DNA from: Flavobacterium cauense R2A-7
GTDB lineage: Bacteria > Bacteroidota > Bacteroidia > Flavobacteriales > Flavobacteriaceae
DNA: 64,000 nt
Reading direction: 5' to 3'
Assembly: GCF_000498475.1 (NCBI RefSeq)
Contig: NZ_AVBI01000019.1
Coordinates: 62,001-126,000, forward strand
Under the pieces are notes generated by a model. It was not told the DNA's origin, did not search any database, and was given only the letters and a program-made list of their open reading frames with translations. Positions within the stretch are counted from its first letter, which is position 1, and each line of letters opens with the position of its first letter. Of the stretch, positions 7,720 through 16,178 are shown in pieces. Both the position numbers and the translations under genes were made by a program.

Positions 7720-9336
7720 CTATTTTAAAATACTGAAAAACATTTTTTTATTGTTGAAATTCACTTCGTTTATATTGGTTTTTTCAGAAAGTTTCCGCCA
7801 GTCGTTAGTAACTTTAATTCGGGCAGATTTTTCTTTTATTGTGTATTCAACCGGCATTTCAAAATTTGTCACATCGGTTTTCCAGCGTACTTCTACATTC
7901 TTTTTAACTTGACGTACTTCAAGAACCGGAATATCTTTATAACGTAAATACTGGTTGAAAATAGGCGTAAGGTTCATACCGCTTTCTTTATTGAAGAACT
8001 CCACAACCGTTTCGGTATCAATAATTTTATGACGGTAGGTTTCAGAATATTTCAAAATCAAGGCCCACCATTTCGGATCATCATTAATTACATGACGTAA
8101 GGTATTCAGCATTAAAGAACCTTTGTAATACATGTCGCCGGAACCTTCATTGTTTACACCGTAAATTCCAATAATGGGTTTATCGTTTCGAACATTCATG
8201 CTTTGTCCGTTAATGTACTTCATAGCATTTTCATACCCTTGCGTACATTCGATGAAAACCGTTTCCGAATAGGTCGTAAAACCTTCGTGAATCCACATAT
8301 CGGCAATATCTTTGGACGTAACACTGTTGCCGAACCATTCGTGACCGGTTTCGTGAATTGTGATGTAATCAAAAGCGAGTCCCACTCCGGTAAAACTTAA
8401 ATCGTTACCCAAATAACCTTTAAGATACTTGTTTCCGTAGGCCACGGCACTTTGATGCTCCATCCCTAAATAAGGCGTTTCCACCAATTTATAACCGTCT
8501 TCGGTGAACGGATAAGTTCCGAATTTTGATTGAAAGCATTCCATCATGGGTTTTACATCGGCTTCAAAATGTTTTTTTGCCTTTTCTTCATTGGCACGCA
8601 AAACATAATAATCCAGGTCTAATCCTTTGTAATTGTCGTGAATATGAACGTAATCGGCAATGTTTACCGTAATATCATAGGTGTTAATCGGACTTTTAAC
8701 TTCCCAATCCCAACGGGTATACCCGTTTTTTAAGTCTTCCAATCCTAAAAACCTTCCGTTGGAAACATTCATAAGTCCGTTTGGCACCGCCACTTTTACA
8801 GAAGATCCAAAATCCGGTTCATCGCTTTGGGAATCTTTTACCGGATACCATAAACTGGCACCAGTTCCTTGCACTGCCACTCCAATCCAGGGTTTTCCTT
8901 GTGAATCCTTTTTAAATACAAAGCCACCATCCCAAGGCGCATTTCGGGCAATCAATGGTTTTCCGGAGTAATAAAAACGGATTTTGCCTTCTTTTCCGGG
9001 TTGCATCATTTCGTTAAAACTTACAAAAACGGCATGATGGTCTCTTTTGTATTGTAGTGGTTTTTTATTGAAAACAATACTGTCTACACTCATATTGTCG
9101 AACAAGTCAATCTGAATTTTCTTGGTTGGTTCTGCAATTTTAAACGTGATGTCGTTATAACCAACGATGGTTTTTTCTTCGGGATTGATTTTGATGTTTA
9201 AATCATAGCGCTGCACATCATAACTTGTGCGTTCATGACGTAAACCGCCCTGAAGTGTATCTTTTCGTGTAAAATGCTGTGCCGATACTTGTTGTAAACC
9301 TAAAAGAAGTAACGAAATGTATAGTAGTGTTTTCAT
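7720..9336 (-). CDS. M1 family zinc aminopeptidase, secreted
   Basis: Gluzincin aminopeptidase that removes N-terminal residues from peptides. The zinc site is H328-E329-xx-H332 in HETGHEWFG with the third ligand E351 in HEGFTTYSE. The exopeptidase motif is replaced by a GMEHQSA-type stretch just upstream. A signal peptide (about residues 1-19, ending VSAQ) predicts export to the periplasm or beyond. The N-terminal half is the beta-sandwich typical of M1 enzymes. At 538 residues it lacks the large C-terminal helical domain of PepN, as in many Bacteroidota homologues. It appears to be transcribed alone. Confidence 0.9.
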   Translation of the reverse strand: MKTLLYISLLLLGLQQVSAQHFTRKDTLQGGLRHERTSYDVQRYDLNIKINPEEKTIVGYNDITFKIAEPTKKIQIDLFDNMSVDSIVFNKKPLQYKRDHHAVFVSFNEMMQPGKEGKIRFYYSGKPLIARNAPWDGGFVFKKDSQGKPWIGVAVQGTGASLWYPVKDSQSDEPDFGSSVKVAVPNGLMNVSNGRFLGLEDLKNGYTRWDWEVKSPINTYDITVNIADYVHIHDNYKGLDLDYYVLRANEEKAKKHFEADVKPMMECFQSKFGTYPFTEDGYKLVETPYLGMEHQSAVAYGNKYLKGYLGNDLSFTGVGLAFDYITIHETGHEWFGNSVTSKDIADMWIHEGFTTYSETVFIECTQGYENAMKYINGQSMNVRNDKPIIGIYGVNNEGSGDMYYKGSLMLNTLRHVINDDPKWWALILKYSETYRHKIIDTETVVEFFNKESGMNLTPIFNQYLRYKDIPVLEVRQVKKNVEVRWKTDVTNFEMPVEYTIKEKSARIKVTNDWRKLSEKTNINEVNFNNKKMFFSILK

Positions 9337-9490
9337 AATAGTAAAGTTAAAATCGCTGTGTTCTATAGGTAGCCGATTTTGTTGTTTTGTTACGAAAGTC
9401 GTTTATAAATAAAAGACTTTGTAGGCTAGTGTTTAAAGAATATCGAAGAAAATTGCGACTAAAAGATTTTTGTTTTTCAAAAAGTATTCG

Positions 9491-10018
9491 TTACTGAAAC
9501 ATAATTTTACTTCCTTTGAAAATAGCGCTCCACTTGGTTTCAAAAGGCTTCGATATTTTTTTCTCTTTTATCCCAACAAGATTAACATATAACGAAGATT
9601 CGCCCTGAATAATGTAATAAAGCTGAGATTCCGGTTTAGGATCGTCCAGATATTTTTCGACTTCCACTTTAAACAATATCCAATGATTTTTATCGGTTTC
9701 GTTTTTCTCAATAACGGTTAATTTTGCCTCGGGCGCATTGGTTTTGGTTTGATCAAAGAAAAGATTCATTGCTTTGTCCATTGGCATACCGGTGACGTTT
9801 TTTAAAGACATCATGGTTCCGATAATTGTCCAATTATCAATGCTTTCTTTTTCTGGAACCAATTCCATAAAGTGAACGGTTTCATCTTCCTGATTGGTCC
9901 CTATTTTCCACTTGTATTCTTCGGGCCAGTGTATCATTAGGTTTTCAATTTTATTTTGAGCAAAAACAGATAACGATGATACGAATAGTACTAAGACCAG
10001 TAATTGTTTTTTTGTCAT
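9491..10018 (-). CDS. secreted protein of unknown function
   Basis: A 175-residue protein with a clear signal peptide ending at VFAQ near residue 21 and a mature part without cysteines. The mature part begins IENLMIHWPEEYKWKIG. I recognise no domain. It is the last gene of a three-gene minus-strand operon: the preceding gene ends only 12 bases upstream. Its location after two paralogous secreted proteins suggests a shared envelope process, but nothing in the sequence names it. Confidence 0.75.
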   Translation of the reverse strand: MTKKQLLVLVLFVSSLSVFAQNKIENLMIHWPEEYKWKIGTNQEDETVHFMELVPEKESIDNWTIIGTMMSLKNVTGMPMDKAMNLFFDQTKTNAPEAKLTVIEKNETDKNHWILFKVEVEKYLDDPKPESQLYYIIQGESSLYVNLVGIKEKKISKPFETKWSAIFKGSKIMFQ

Positions 10019-10030
10019 GATAGAGTAAGG

Positions 10031-10921
10031 TTATTGTTCAATGTGAACCACCGAATAAGGTATTTCGGGGTGGTTTTTTTTATGATTTTTTGCTTTTTCG
10101 TGAAGACTATCAAATGTTTCTTCGTCAATTCCCTTGCAAATACCATAAGAATAATGATATTTTAAAATTTCTTTATCAAGTGCACCGAATTTTTTTTCAC
10201 TGTCATTACAATTTGAAAAAAAGCTATTGCAATTTAGTTTGTTAGTTGTTTTGAAATACCCCAGAGATTCAAGAAAGAGCTGTTGCATTTTTTCATTTAT
10301 CAAAGTTTCATTAAAGTAAACCGTTCTGTTTAGTTTAATAAACCCTTTGGTGATTTGATTTTTGCCATTCCAATTGATGTAGTATTCGGCATCCGATTTT
10401 TCCAAATTGGGATTGTATTCGAAGTCGCCATTGAAATAAATGATGTAATTGGCTTTGTTAATGTCGTTAACGAAAGAAATATTTAATGAATCAACTCCTT
10501 CGGAAATCTCCTTCGCAAACTTTTTTAATGATTTTTGAGTGGAAGACGAAACACTTTCAGAAAAATATATTTTCAAACCCGTTTTCCAATATTTCAAATA
10601 TGATTTCCCGTCTTTGTTTTTATAATTGCCGTTGAATGCAACTGTTTTATAAATATTTAAGAAATTTTCATCTTTATATTCAAATGGGATGCTTCTTTTT
10701 TTACCGCTGCTTATCGCGATTAATGTATCCCCCTGAACGACCATATAATTTGCAGAATCTTTTAAATCGGGGGATTTTTTATAGACTTCTCTATAATCAT
10801 CAATCATGATGTAACTTTTGGATTGCTCATGGTTTGATTTTGAGTTTTTAGTGTTGTGATGCTGCGCAAAAGTTGCATTCAGACAAAAAAGGCAGATAAG
10901 AATGGTAACTACATGTTTCAT
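10031..10921 (-). CDS. secreted protein, paralogue of the upstream gene, DUF2927-like pattern
   Basis: A 296-residue exported protein (signal peptide to about residue 19, ending TFAQ). Its middle and C-terminal parts parallel the next gene: a tryptophan-led segment (YWKTGLKIYFSES versus HWSVPIKIFLDKS), ANYIIYF versus ANYYIVP, SLGYFKTTNKLNCNSF versus SLGNFNFSRSLNQNSL, and KYHYSYG versus FYHYSLY. This layout resembles DUF2927, a family of secreted protease-like proteins, though I see no HExxH. It has an extra His/Lys-rich N-terminal stretch. The start lies one base after the upstream stop, so translation is likely coupled. Confidence 0.7.
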   Translation of the reverse strand: MKHVVTILICLFCLNATFAQHHNTKNSKSNHEQSKSYIMIDDYREVYKKSPDLKDSANYMVVQGDTLIAISSGKKRSIPFEYKDENFLNIYKTVAFNGNYKNKDGKSYLKYWKTGLKIYFSESVSSSTQKSLKKFAKEISEGVDSLNISFVNDINKANYIIYFNGDFEYNPNLEKSDAEYYINWNGKNQITKGFIKLNRTVYFNETLINEKMQQLFLESLGYFKTTNKLNCNSFFSNCNDSEKKFGALDKEILKYHYSYGICKGIDEETFDSLHEKAKNHKKNHPEIPYSVVHIEQ

Positions 10922-10922
10922 T

Positions 10923-11714
10923 TTACAGTTTTATATTGATTCTACCGTTAAGATTGGTAAAAGTTGTGGTATTTATTTTTTGCATTAGTTTTTTATATTC
11001 CGGATATCCAATCGGATTTTTATTGTAAAGTGAATAGTGATAAAATAAAAGCATGTAATCGTATTTTGAAATCGTTCGAGTATCCATGTAGTTAAGAGCC
11101 AGCAAGCTGTTTTGGTTAAGACTTCTGGAAAAATTGAAATTCCCTAAAGATGAAAAGAAAAACTGTTTCAATCTTGTCATTAAAATTACTGGATTGTTGA
11201 ACTGATTTGGATTGAAGGTCAATCTTCCGAAATAGAGCTTTTCGGAATCATCAGCCATTGTTACACTTGTTATTCCCTTAAAAAAATCATCTTCTGTAGG
11301 ATTTATAGGTCTGGATACCGGAACAATATAATAATTGGCGTCATTTTTGTTTCCAACTATTGAAACGGATAACCTTTCAATTTTAGGTAAAAACATCACA
11401 AATTGTTTGAAATCTTCCCTTATGGTTTCAGGTATTGATTTGTCTAAGAAAATCTTAATTGGAACAGACCAATGCAGCAGTTTATTGTAACTCCCGTCAT
11501 TTTGTTCGGTAAAAACATGGTAAGAATACTGGCGTTCAATTTTTTTTGGAATAATGATAGCACTAAATTCATTGGAAGTAATTCCATTAAAAAAAAACAA
11601 CGAATCTTTTTCGAATTTATAATCCTGATACAACTTTTGAGTAATCGAATCGCCTTTCTGGGCGATTAACGAATTTAGATTAAACAGTAATAAAATAAGT
11701 AAAAGTCGGTTCAT
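10923..11714 (-). CDS. secreted protein, DUF2927-like pattern, first of a paralogous pair
   Basis: A 263-residue exported protein with a signal peptide ending near SLIAQ (residue 18). It shares the segment order of the following gene, with HWSVPIKIFLDKS, ANYYIVP, FFSSLGNF and LLFYHYSLY. The two therefore look like an old tandem duplication that diverged widely. The DUF2927 assignment rests on pattern only. It is the first gene of the operon; a terminator for the gene further upstream ends at 11786, leaving about 70 bases for a promoter that I cannot pin down. Confidence 0.7.
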   Translation of the reverse strand: MNRLLLILLLFNLNSLIAQKGDSITQKLYQDYKFEKDSLFFFNGITSNEFSAIIIPKKIERQYSYHVFTEQNDGSYNKLLHWSVPIKIFLDKSIPETIREDFKQFVMFLPKIERLSVSIVGNKNDANYYIVPVSRPINPTEDDFFKGITSVTMADDSEKLYFGRLTFNPNQFNNPVILMTRLKQFFFSSLGNFNFSRSLNQNSLLALNYMDTRTISKYDYMLLFYHYSLYNKNPIGYPEYKKLMQKINTTTFTNLNGRINIKL

Positions 11715-11785
11715 GATTAAGCAATCAAATATTGAAAAAGTAGGGCTGACTAATATATAAAAAAACTTACAATAAAATACCTGTT

Positions 11786-11824
11786 ATAAAAAAAAACACC
11801 TGACAATCTTAGAACTGTCAGGTG
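11786..11824 (-). terminator. intrinsic terminator of the small secreted protein gene
   Basis: CACCTGACA (11797-11805) and TGTCAGGTG (11816-11824) form a 9-bp stem with a 10-base loop. The A run at 11787-11796 is the T tract on the minus strand, 35 bases after the stop. Confidence 0.85.
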
Positions 11825-11859
11825 CTATTTCTTGGTTTTATTGTAAAATTACAAAGTGA

Positions 11860-12306
11860 TTATCTCATGGTTCTTTCTGTTACCTTTTCGTCATATTTTT
11901 GAACAAAAACTTCCAGTTTTTCAGGGTTTATTGTGCCGTCTGTGTTTAAAACTTTGTCTTTCAACATCCATTTTATCAGTTTTTCACAACTTTTTCGACT
12001 GTTCATAAAAGCCATAATTCTGCTGAAATCGGTAGATTCTACTTTTGTTTTTTCGTTTATGAAATTCAAAGCATAATAATCATCATCTACATATTTAGGT
12101 GTTTCGTTGTCAAAACTTCTGTAGTTCAAAATTTCCTCATCGTTCATGTTGAAAAACGAATGATTGGAGATGTTTATTTTTTCATATTTCAAAAACTGCT
12201 TACCGTCTAAAAGTATTTTGTCTTTAACAATTTCTACTTCTTGAGCATTTACAGCAAAGGAACTTAGAAGAACAGCGCCTAAAAAAAGTAATGTTTTTTT
12301 CTTCAT
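11860..12306 (-). CDS. small secreted protein of unknown function
   Basis: A 148-residue protein with a signal peptide ending at VNAQ (about residue 21). The mature part is charged, beginning EVEIVKDKILLDGKQFLKYEK, and contains one cysteine. I recognise no domain. It follows the carboxyltransferase gene by 30 bases on the same strand, so it may be cotranscribed, and ends with a strong terminator. A function cannot be deduced from its enzyme neighbour, which is cytoplasmic. Confidence 0.75.
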   Translation of the reverse strand: MKKKTLLFLGAVLLSSFAVNAQEVEIVKDKILLDGKQFLKYEKINISNHSFFNMNDEEILNYRSFDNETPKYVDDDYYALNFINEKTKVESTDFSRIMAFMNSRKSCEKLIKWMLKDKVLNTDGTINPEKLEVFVQKYDEKVTERTMR

Positions 12307-12336
12307 TTTAATATAAGTATTCGTGTTTTAAGATTG

Positions 12337-13980
12337 TTATACCTGAATTACACCCAAATTAAAAGGTTTTTCAATAGGGGCGTGGTTAGCGGCTTCAATT
12401 CCCATGGAAATCCATTTTCGGGTATCTAACGGATTAATGATGGCATCCGTCCACAGACGGGAAGCGGCATAATAAGGAGAAACCTGTTCGTCGTATCGTG
12501 ATTTGATTTTATTGAACAATTCGGTTTCTTTTTCCGGCGTAATTTCTTCTCCACGGGCTTTCATGGAAGATTCTTCGATTTGTAATAATACTTTAGCGGC
12601 CTGAGCGCCACCCATTACCGCTAATTCAGCACTTGGCCATGCAAAAATTAAACGCGGGTCGTATGCTTTTCCGCACATGGCATAATTTCCTGCGCCGTAT
12701 GAATTTCCGACTACCACGGTAAATTTAGGTACTACCGAATTGGCTACGGCATTTACCATTTTGGCACCGTCTTTAATGATTCCGCCATGTTCCGATTTTG
12801 ATCCAACCATAAATCCGGTTACATCGTGAACGAACACTAAAGGTATTTTCTTCTGGTTGCAATTTGCAATAAAACGGGTAGCTTTATCAGCTGAATCCGA
12901 ATAAATTACACCACCAAACTGCATTTCGCTTGGCTTGGTTTTAGCGCCGGTTGTTTTTACGATTTTACGTTGGTTAGCTACAATTCCTACTGCCCAACCA
13001 TCGATTCTGGCATAAGCCGTAATGATGGATTGCCCGTAACCGGCTTTGTATTCGTCTACTTCAGAATTGTCTACCAAGCGTTTAATTATTTCCATCATAT
13101 CGTATTGTTCTGCTCTGGATTTTGGAAGGATTCCGAAGATTTCGTTTTCGTCTAAGGCTGGTTTTTCCGCTTTAATTCGGTTGTACCCGGCTTTGTCGTA
13201 ATCACCAATTTTGCCAACGATGTTTCGGATAGTATCCAACGCATCTTTATCGTCTTTGGCTTTATAATCGGTAACTCCTGAAATTTCGCAGTGTGTAGTG
13301 GCTCCACCTAATGTTTCATTATCGATTGTTTCACCGATAGCGGCTTTCACCAGATAACTTCCGGCAAGGAAAATACTTCCGGTTTTATCTACAATAAGTG
13401 CTTCATCACTCATAATCGGTAAATAAGCACCACCAGCTACGCAACTTCCCATTACGGCAGCGATTTGGGTGATTCCCATACTGCTCATGATGGCATTATT
13501 GCGGAAGATACGTCCGAAGTGTTCTTTATCGGGGAAAATTTCGTCCTGCATCGGAAGATAAACTCCGGCACTGTCTACCAGATAAATAATAGGTAATCTG
13601 TTTTCCATTGCAATTTCCTGAGCGCGAAGATTTTTCTTGGCCGTAATTGGAAACCAGGCTCCGGCTTTTACTGTGGCATCATTTGCTACCACTATGCATT
13701 GTTTTCCGTTAATGTATCCAATTTTAACTACAACACCTCCTGAAGGACAGCCCCCGTGTTCTTTGTACATTCCTTCGCCAACAAAAGCGCCTATTTCTAT
13801 GCTTTTTGCACCTTTATCCAATAAATATTCGATACGTTCACGAGCCGTCATTTTGCCTTCGGAATGAAGTTTTGCGATTCGTTTTTCGCCACCGCCCAAT
13901 TTTACTTTGGCAAGGCGTTGTTTCATATCGGAAAGTAAAAGTTTGTTATGATCTTCGTTTTTGTTGAAGTTAATATCCAT
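12337..13980 (-). CDS. acyl-CoA carboxylase carboxyltransferase (beta) subunit
   Basis: Transfers carboxyl from carboxybiotin to an acyl-CoA, in the crotonase-fold carboxyltransferase family that includes methylcrotonyl- and propionyl-CoA carboxylases. The 547 residues hold both halves: the N-terminal half with MTARERIEYLLDKG, GGCPSGG and CVAGGAYLP, and the C-terminal half with FVHDVTGFMVGSKSEHGGI, GAGNYAMCG and FAWPSAELAVMGG. Length and PMQDEIFPD-type loop best fit a methylcrotonyl-like enzyme, but substrate cannot be fixed by eye. The biotin carboxylase and biotin carrier are not in the window, so they must be encoded elsewhere. Confidence 0.9.
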   Translation of the reverse strand: MDINFNKNEDHNKLLLSDMKQRLAKVKLGGGEKRIAKLHSEGKMTARERIEYLLDKGAKSIEIGAFVGEGMYKEHGGCPSGGVVVKIGYINGKQCIVVANDATVKAGAWFPITAKKNLRAQEIAMENRLPIIYLVDSAGVYLPMQDEIFPDKEHFGRIFRNNAIMSSMGITQIAAVMGSCVAGGAYLPIMSDEALIVDKTGSIFLAGSYLVKAAIGETIDNETLGGATTHCEISGVTDYKAKDDKDALDTIRNIVGKIGDYDKAGYNRIKAEKPALDENEIFGILPKSRAEQYDMMEIIKRLVDNSEVDEYKAGYGQSIITAYARIDGWAVGIVANQRKIVKTTGAKTKPSEMQFGGVIYSDSADKATRFIANCNQKKIPLVFVHDVTGFMVGSKSEHGGIIKDGAKMVNAVANSVVPKFTVVVGNSYGAGNYAMCGKAYDPRLIFAWPSAELAVMGGAQAAKVLLQIEESSMKARGEEITPEKETELFNKIKSRYDEQVSPYYAASRLWTDAIINPLDTRKWISMGIEAANHAPIEKPFNLGVIQV

Positions 13981-14100
13981 TATGTTGTTGTTTTAGCTGT
14001 AATAGTGTAATTTTGGTTGGCTAAAATACAAAACCTTTTTGTTCTTTGAAACAAAGATTTTAGTACAATTTTAAGGCTCTTATTTAAAAATGAATTGTTG

Positions 14101-14139
14101 TTAACTTAACATTAACTTAACATTGCACCGATACTTTTG
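14101..14139 (+). promoter_or_regulatory. Pho-box-like tandem repeat and promoter of the phosphate uptake operon
   Basis: The 11-mer TTAACTTAACA occurs twice, head to tail, at 14101-14111 and 14112-14122. A TACTTTTG (-7 consensus TAnnTTTG) follows at 14132-14139, 20 bases before the ATG. The TTAACA cores are spaced by 5 bases, as in Bacillus PhoP boxes, and the repeat covers the -33 region, as expected for an activator-dependent promoter. Confidence 0.55.
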
Positions 14140-14159
14140 CGGCAATAAATTCACATACA

Positions 14160-14804
14160 ATGTCAATAAACAGTATTTTCCAATTTTTGGTACCAAAAGA
14201 CAAAAAGTTTTTTCCTTTATTCGAACAGGCAGCTGCTAACTTAACATTGCTAGCCGAAACACTTCACGAAGCAGTAAACGCTCCTAAAAACGAAAGAGAG
14301 AATTATTACAAGAAAATTGAAGAGTTAGAAGCTAATATTGAGGAAATTACTCATAAAACGCATCTTGAATTGAGCAGAAACTTCATTACGCCATTTGATA
14401 GAGAAGACATTCATGCTTTAATTAAATCAATGGATGATGTTGCAGATTATATGCATGAAGCGGCCAGCAGAATGCGTTTGTATCAGGTTGAAAAAATTAC
14501 TAAATCTATTCGTAAATTAACTGAAATTAATCTTGAAGCTTGTCAGCTAATCAGTAAAGCAGTTCTTGAACTTAAAGATCTTAAGAATCTTAAATCGATT
14601 ACTGATGCCTGTAAGCGTATCAATAAATTGGAAAGCAAAGCAGACAACGTATTCGATAAAGCGGTTGCCGATATTTTCGAAAACGAAACGGATGCTAAAA
14701 ACGTAATCAAATACAAGGAGGTTTTATCTTCGTTAGAAACAGCAACTGATAAATGTAAAGGAGTTGCGAATGTTTTAGAATCAATTGTTGTTAAGCATTC
14801 TTAA
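14160..14804 (+). CDS. DUF47 / PhoU-like phosphate transport accessory protein
   Basis: A 214-residue, all-helical cytoplasmic protein of the DUF47 (TIGR00153) family. It shares the PhoU-type three-helix repeat and is almost always paired with PiT transporters, whose activity it is thought to control. Acidic metal-binding stretches are visible: EELEANIEEITHKTH near residue 57 and FDREDIHALIKSMDDVADYMHEAA near 78. It is the first gene of a two-gene operon, 26 bases upstream of the transporter, behind a Pho-box-like repeat. The protein carries no signal peptide or membrane segment. Confidence 0.9.
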   Translation: MSINSIFQFLVPKDKKFFPLFEQAAANLTLLAETLHEAVNAPKNERENYYKKIEELEANIEEITHKTHLELSRNFITPFDREDIHALIKSMDDVADYMHEAASRMRLYQVEKITKSIRKLTEINLEACQLISKAVLELKDLKNLKSITDACKRINKLESKADNVFDKAVADIFENETDAKNVIKYKEVLSSLETATDKCKGVANVLESIVVKHS

Positions 14805-14830
14805 TTTCTTTTCAATTTAGAAAGTAATCT

Positions 14831-16126
14831 ATGGATTTTACATTATTAATACTAATCATTGTATTAGCGCTTGTTTTTGACTATATTAATGGTTTTCACG
14901 ATGCGGCTAATTCAATTGCGACTATAGTTGCTACCAAAGTTCTTACGCCTTTTCAGGCTGTACTTTGGGCTGCATTTTTTAATTTTCTTGCTTATTGGGT
15001 TTTTGGTTTTGGAGTTGCCGATACGGTAGCAAAAACCGCTAAGACAGAAAATATTGATTTGGTTGTAATCCTTTCCGGAGTTATTGCAGCTATTATTTGG
15101 AATTTAATTACATGGTGGAAAGGAATTCCATCTTCTTCATCCCATACTTTAATCGGAGGTTTTGCTGGTGCAGCTATTGCACATGCGGGCTTTAATGTGG
15201 TAAACTGGTATAAACCTGGATCGGATGGTTCATTACCGTCTGGTGTTTTGGTGGTTATTGCATTCATTGTATTGGCACCGTTATTAGGGATGTTGATTTC
15301 TTATTTTATCTCCTTATGGTTAATGTATTCTTCCAAAAAGAATATTTATCCGAAAATTGTAACTGTTGTTTTGATGTTGTTGGCTGTTTGGCTGATGTCT
15401 ACATTATTGGTTGGATATGAAGATATCAAAAAACCAAGATTTGAAAGTCATTTCCTGAGTGTACTTACTGAACCTTCTAATATAAAATGGTTTCTGGTAG
15501 CGTTCATATTTTTCAGTATTGCAATTTTTAACCTTGTTTTCAGTAGTTTTTCAACAGCTAAATCGGAAGCTATCCTTAAAAAAATGCAATTGTTATCCTC
15601 TGCTTCTTTCAGTTTAGGACATGGAGGTAACGATTCGCAAAAAGTAATGGGTATTATTGCTGCTGCTGTAGCGGTTTACATTCATACAAGCGGGGTGACC
15701 GTTGATTCGATGCCGGATTGGTTACATGTAATTTTACCTTCTGAAAAAGACGGTATCAAGACTGAGGGGCACATGCCGGGTTGGATTCCGTTAGCCTGTT
15801 ACGGAGCTATTGCTGCGGGAACATTAAGTGGTGGATGGAAAATTGTGAAAACAATGGGTTCTAAAATTACAAAAGTAAATGCTTTTGAAGGAGTTGTGGC
15901 AGAATCTGCCGGTGCATTAACGTTGTTTATGACTGAGCATTTTAAAATTCCAGTTTCCACTACACATACCATTACAGGTTCTATTATTGGAGTAGGAGTA
16001 ACCAAAAGGGTTTCTGCTGTTCGTTGGGGAGTAACGGTTAGCTTGTTGTGGGCATGGGTGCTTACCATTCCTGTTTCAGCTTTAATTGCTGCGATTGTAT
16101 ATTACATTATGAATATTTTTATTTAA
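14831..16126 (+). CDS. inorganic phosphate transporter, PiT family
   Basis: Polytopic inner-membrane symporter for phosphate (or metal phosphate). Both inverted PiT signature repeats are present: DYINGFHDAANSIATIV near residue 17 and SLGHGGNDSQKVMGII near 262. SSSHTLIGG (about 98) and VSTTHTITG (about 378) are the matching second halves. At 431 residues with about eleven hydrophobic segments it has family-typical size. A hydrophilic loop near residues 130-140 and 290-315 separates helices. It is cotranscribed with the DUF47 gene and closed by a strong bidirectional terminator. Confidence 0.93.
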   Translation: MDFTLLILIIVLALVFDYINGFHDAANSIATIVATKVLTPFQAVLWAAFFNFLAYWVFGFGVADTVAKTAKTENIDLVVILSGVIAAIIWNLITWWKGIPSSSSHTLIGGFAGAAIAHAGFNVVNWYKPGSDGSLPSGVLVVIAFIVLAPLLGMLISYFISLWLMYSSKKNIYPKIVTVVLMLLAVWLMSTLLVGYEDIKKPRFESHFLSVLTEPSNIKWFLVAFIFFSIAIFNLVFSSFSTAKSEAILKKMQLLSSASFSLGHGGNDSQKVMGIIAAAVAVYIHTSGVTVDSMPDWLHVILPSEKDGIKTEGHMPGWIPLACYGAIAAGTLSGGWKIVKTMGSKITKVNAFEGVVAESAGALTLFMTEHFKIPVSTTHTITGSIIGVGVTKRVSAVRWGVTVSLLWAWVLTIPVSALIAAIVYYIMNIFI

Positions 16127-16147
16127 AATAAAGATTCATTGATATAA

Positions 16148-16178
16148 AAAAAAACCACGCTTTTAGCGTGGTTTTTTA
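16148..16178. terminator. bidirectional terminator between PiT and C40 peptidase genes
   Basis: AAAACCACGCT (16151-16161) pairs perfectly with AGCGTGGTTTT (16165-16175) around a 3-base loop, with A and T runs on either side, so it can serve both convergent genes. Confidence 0.9.
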
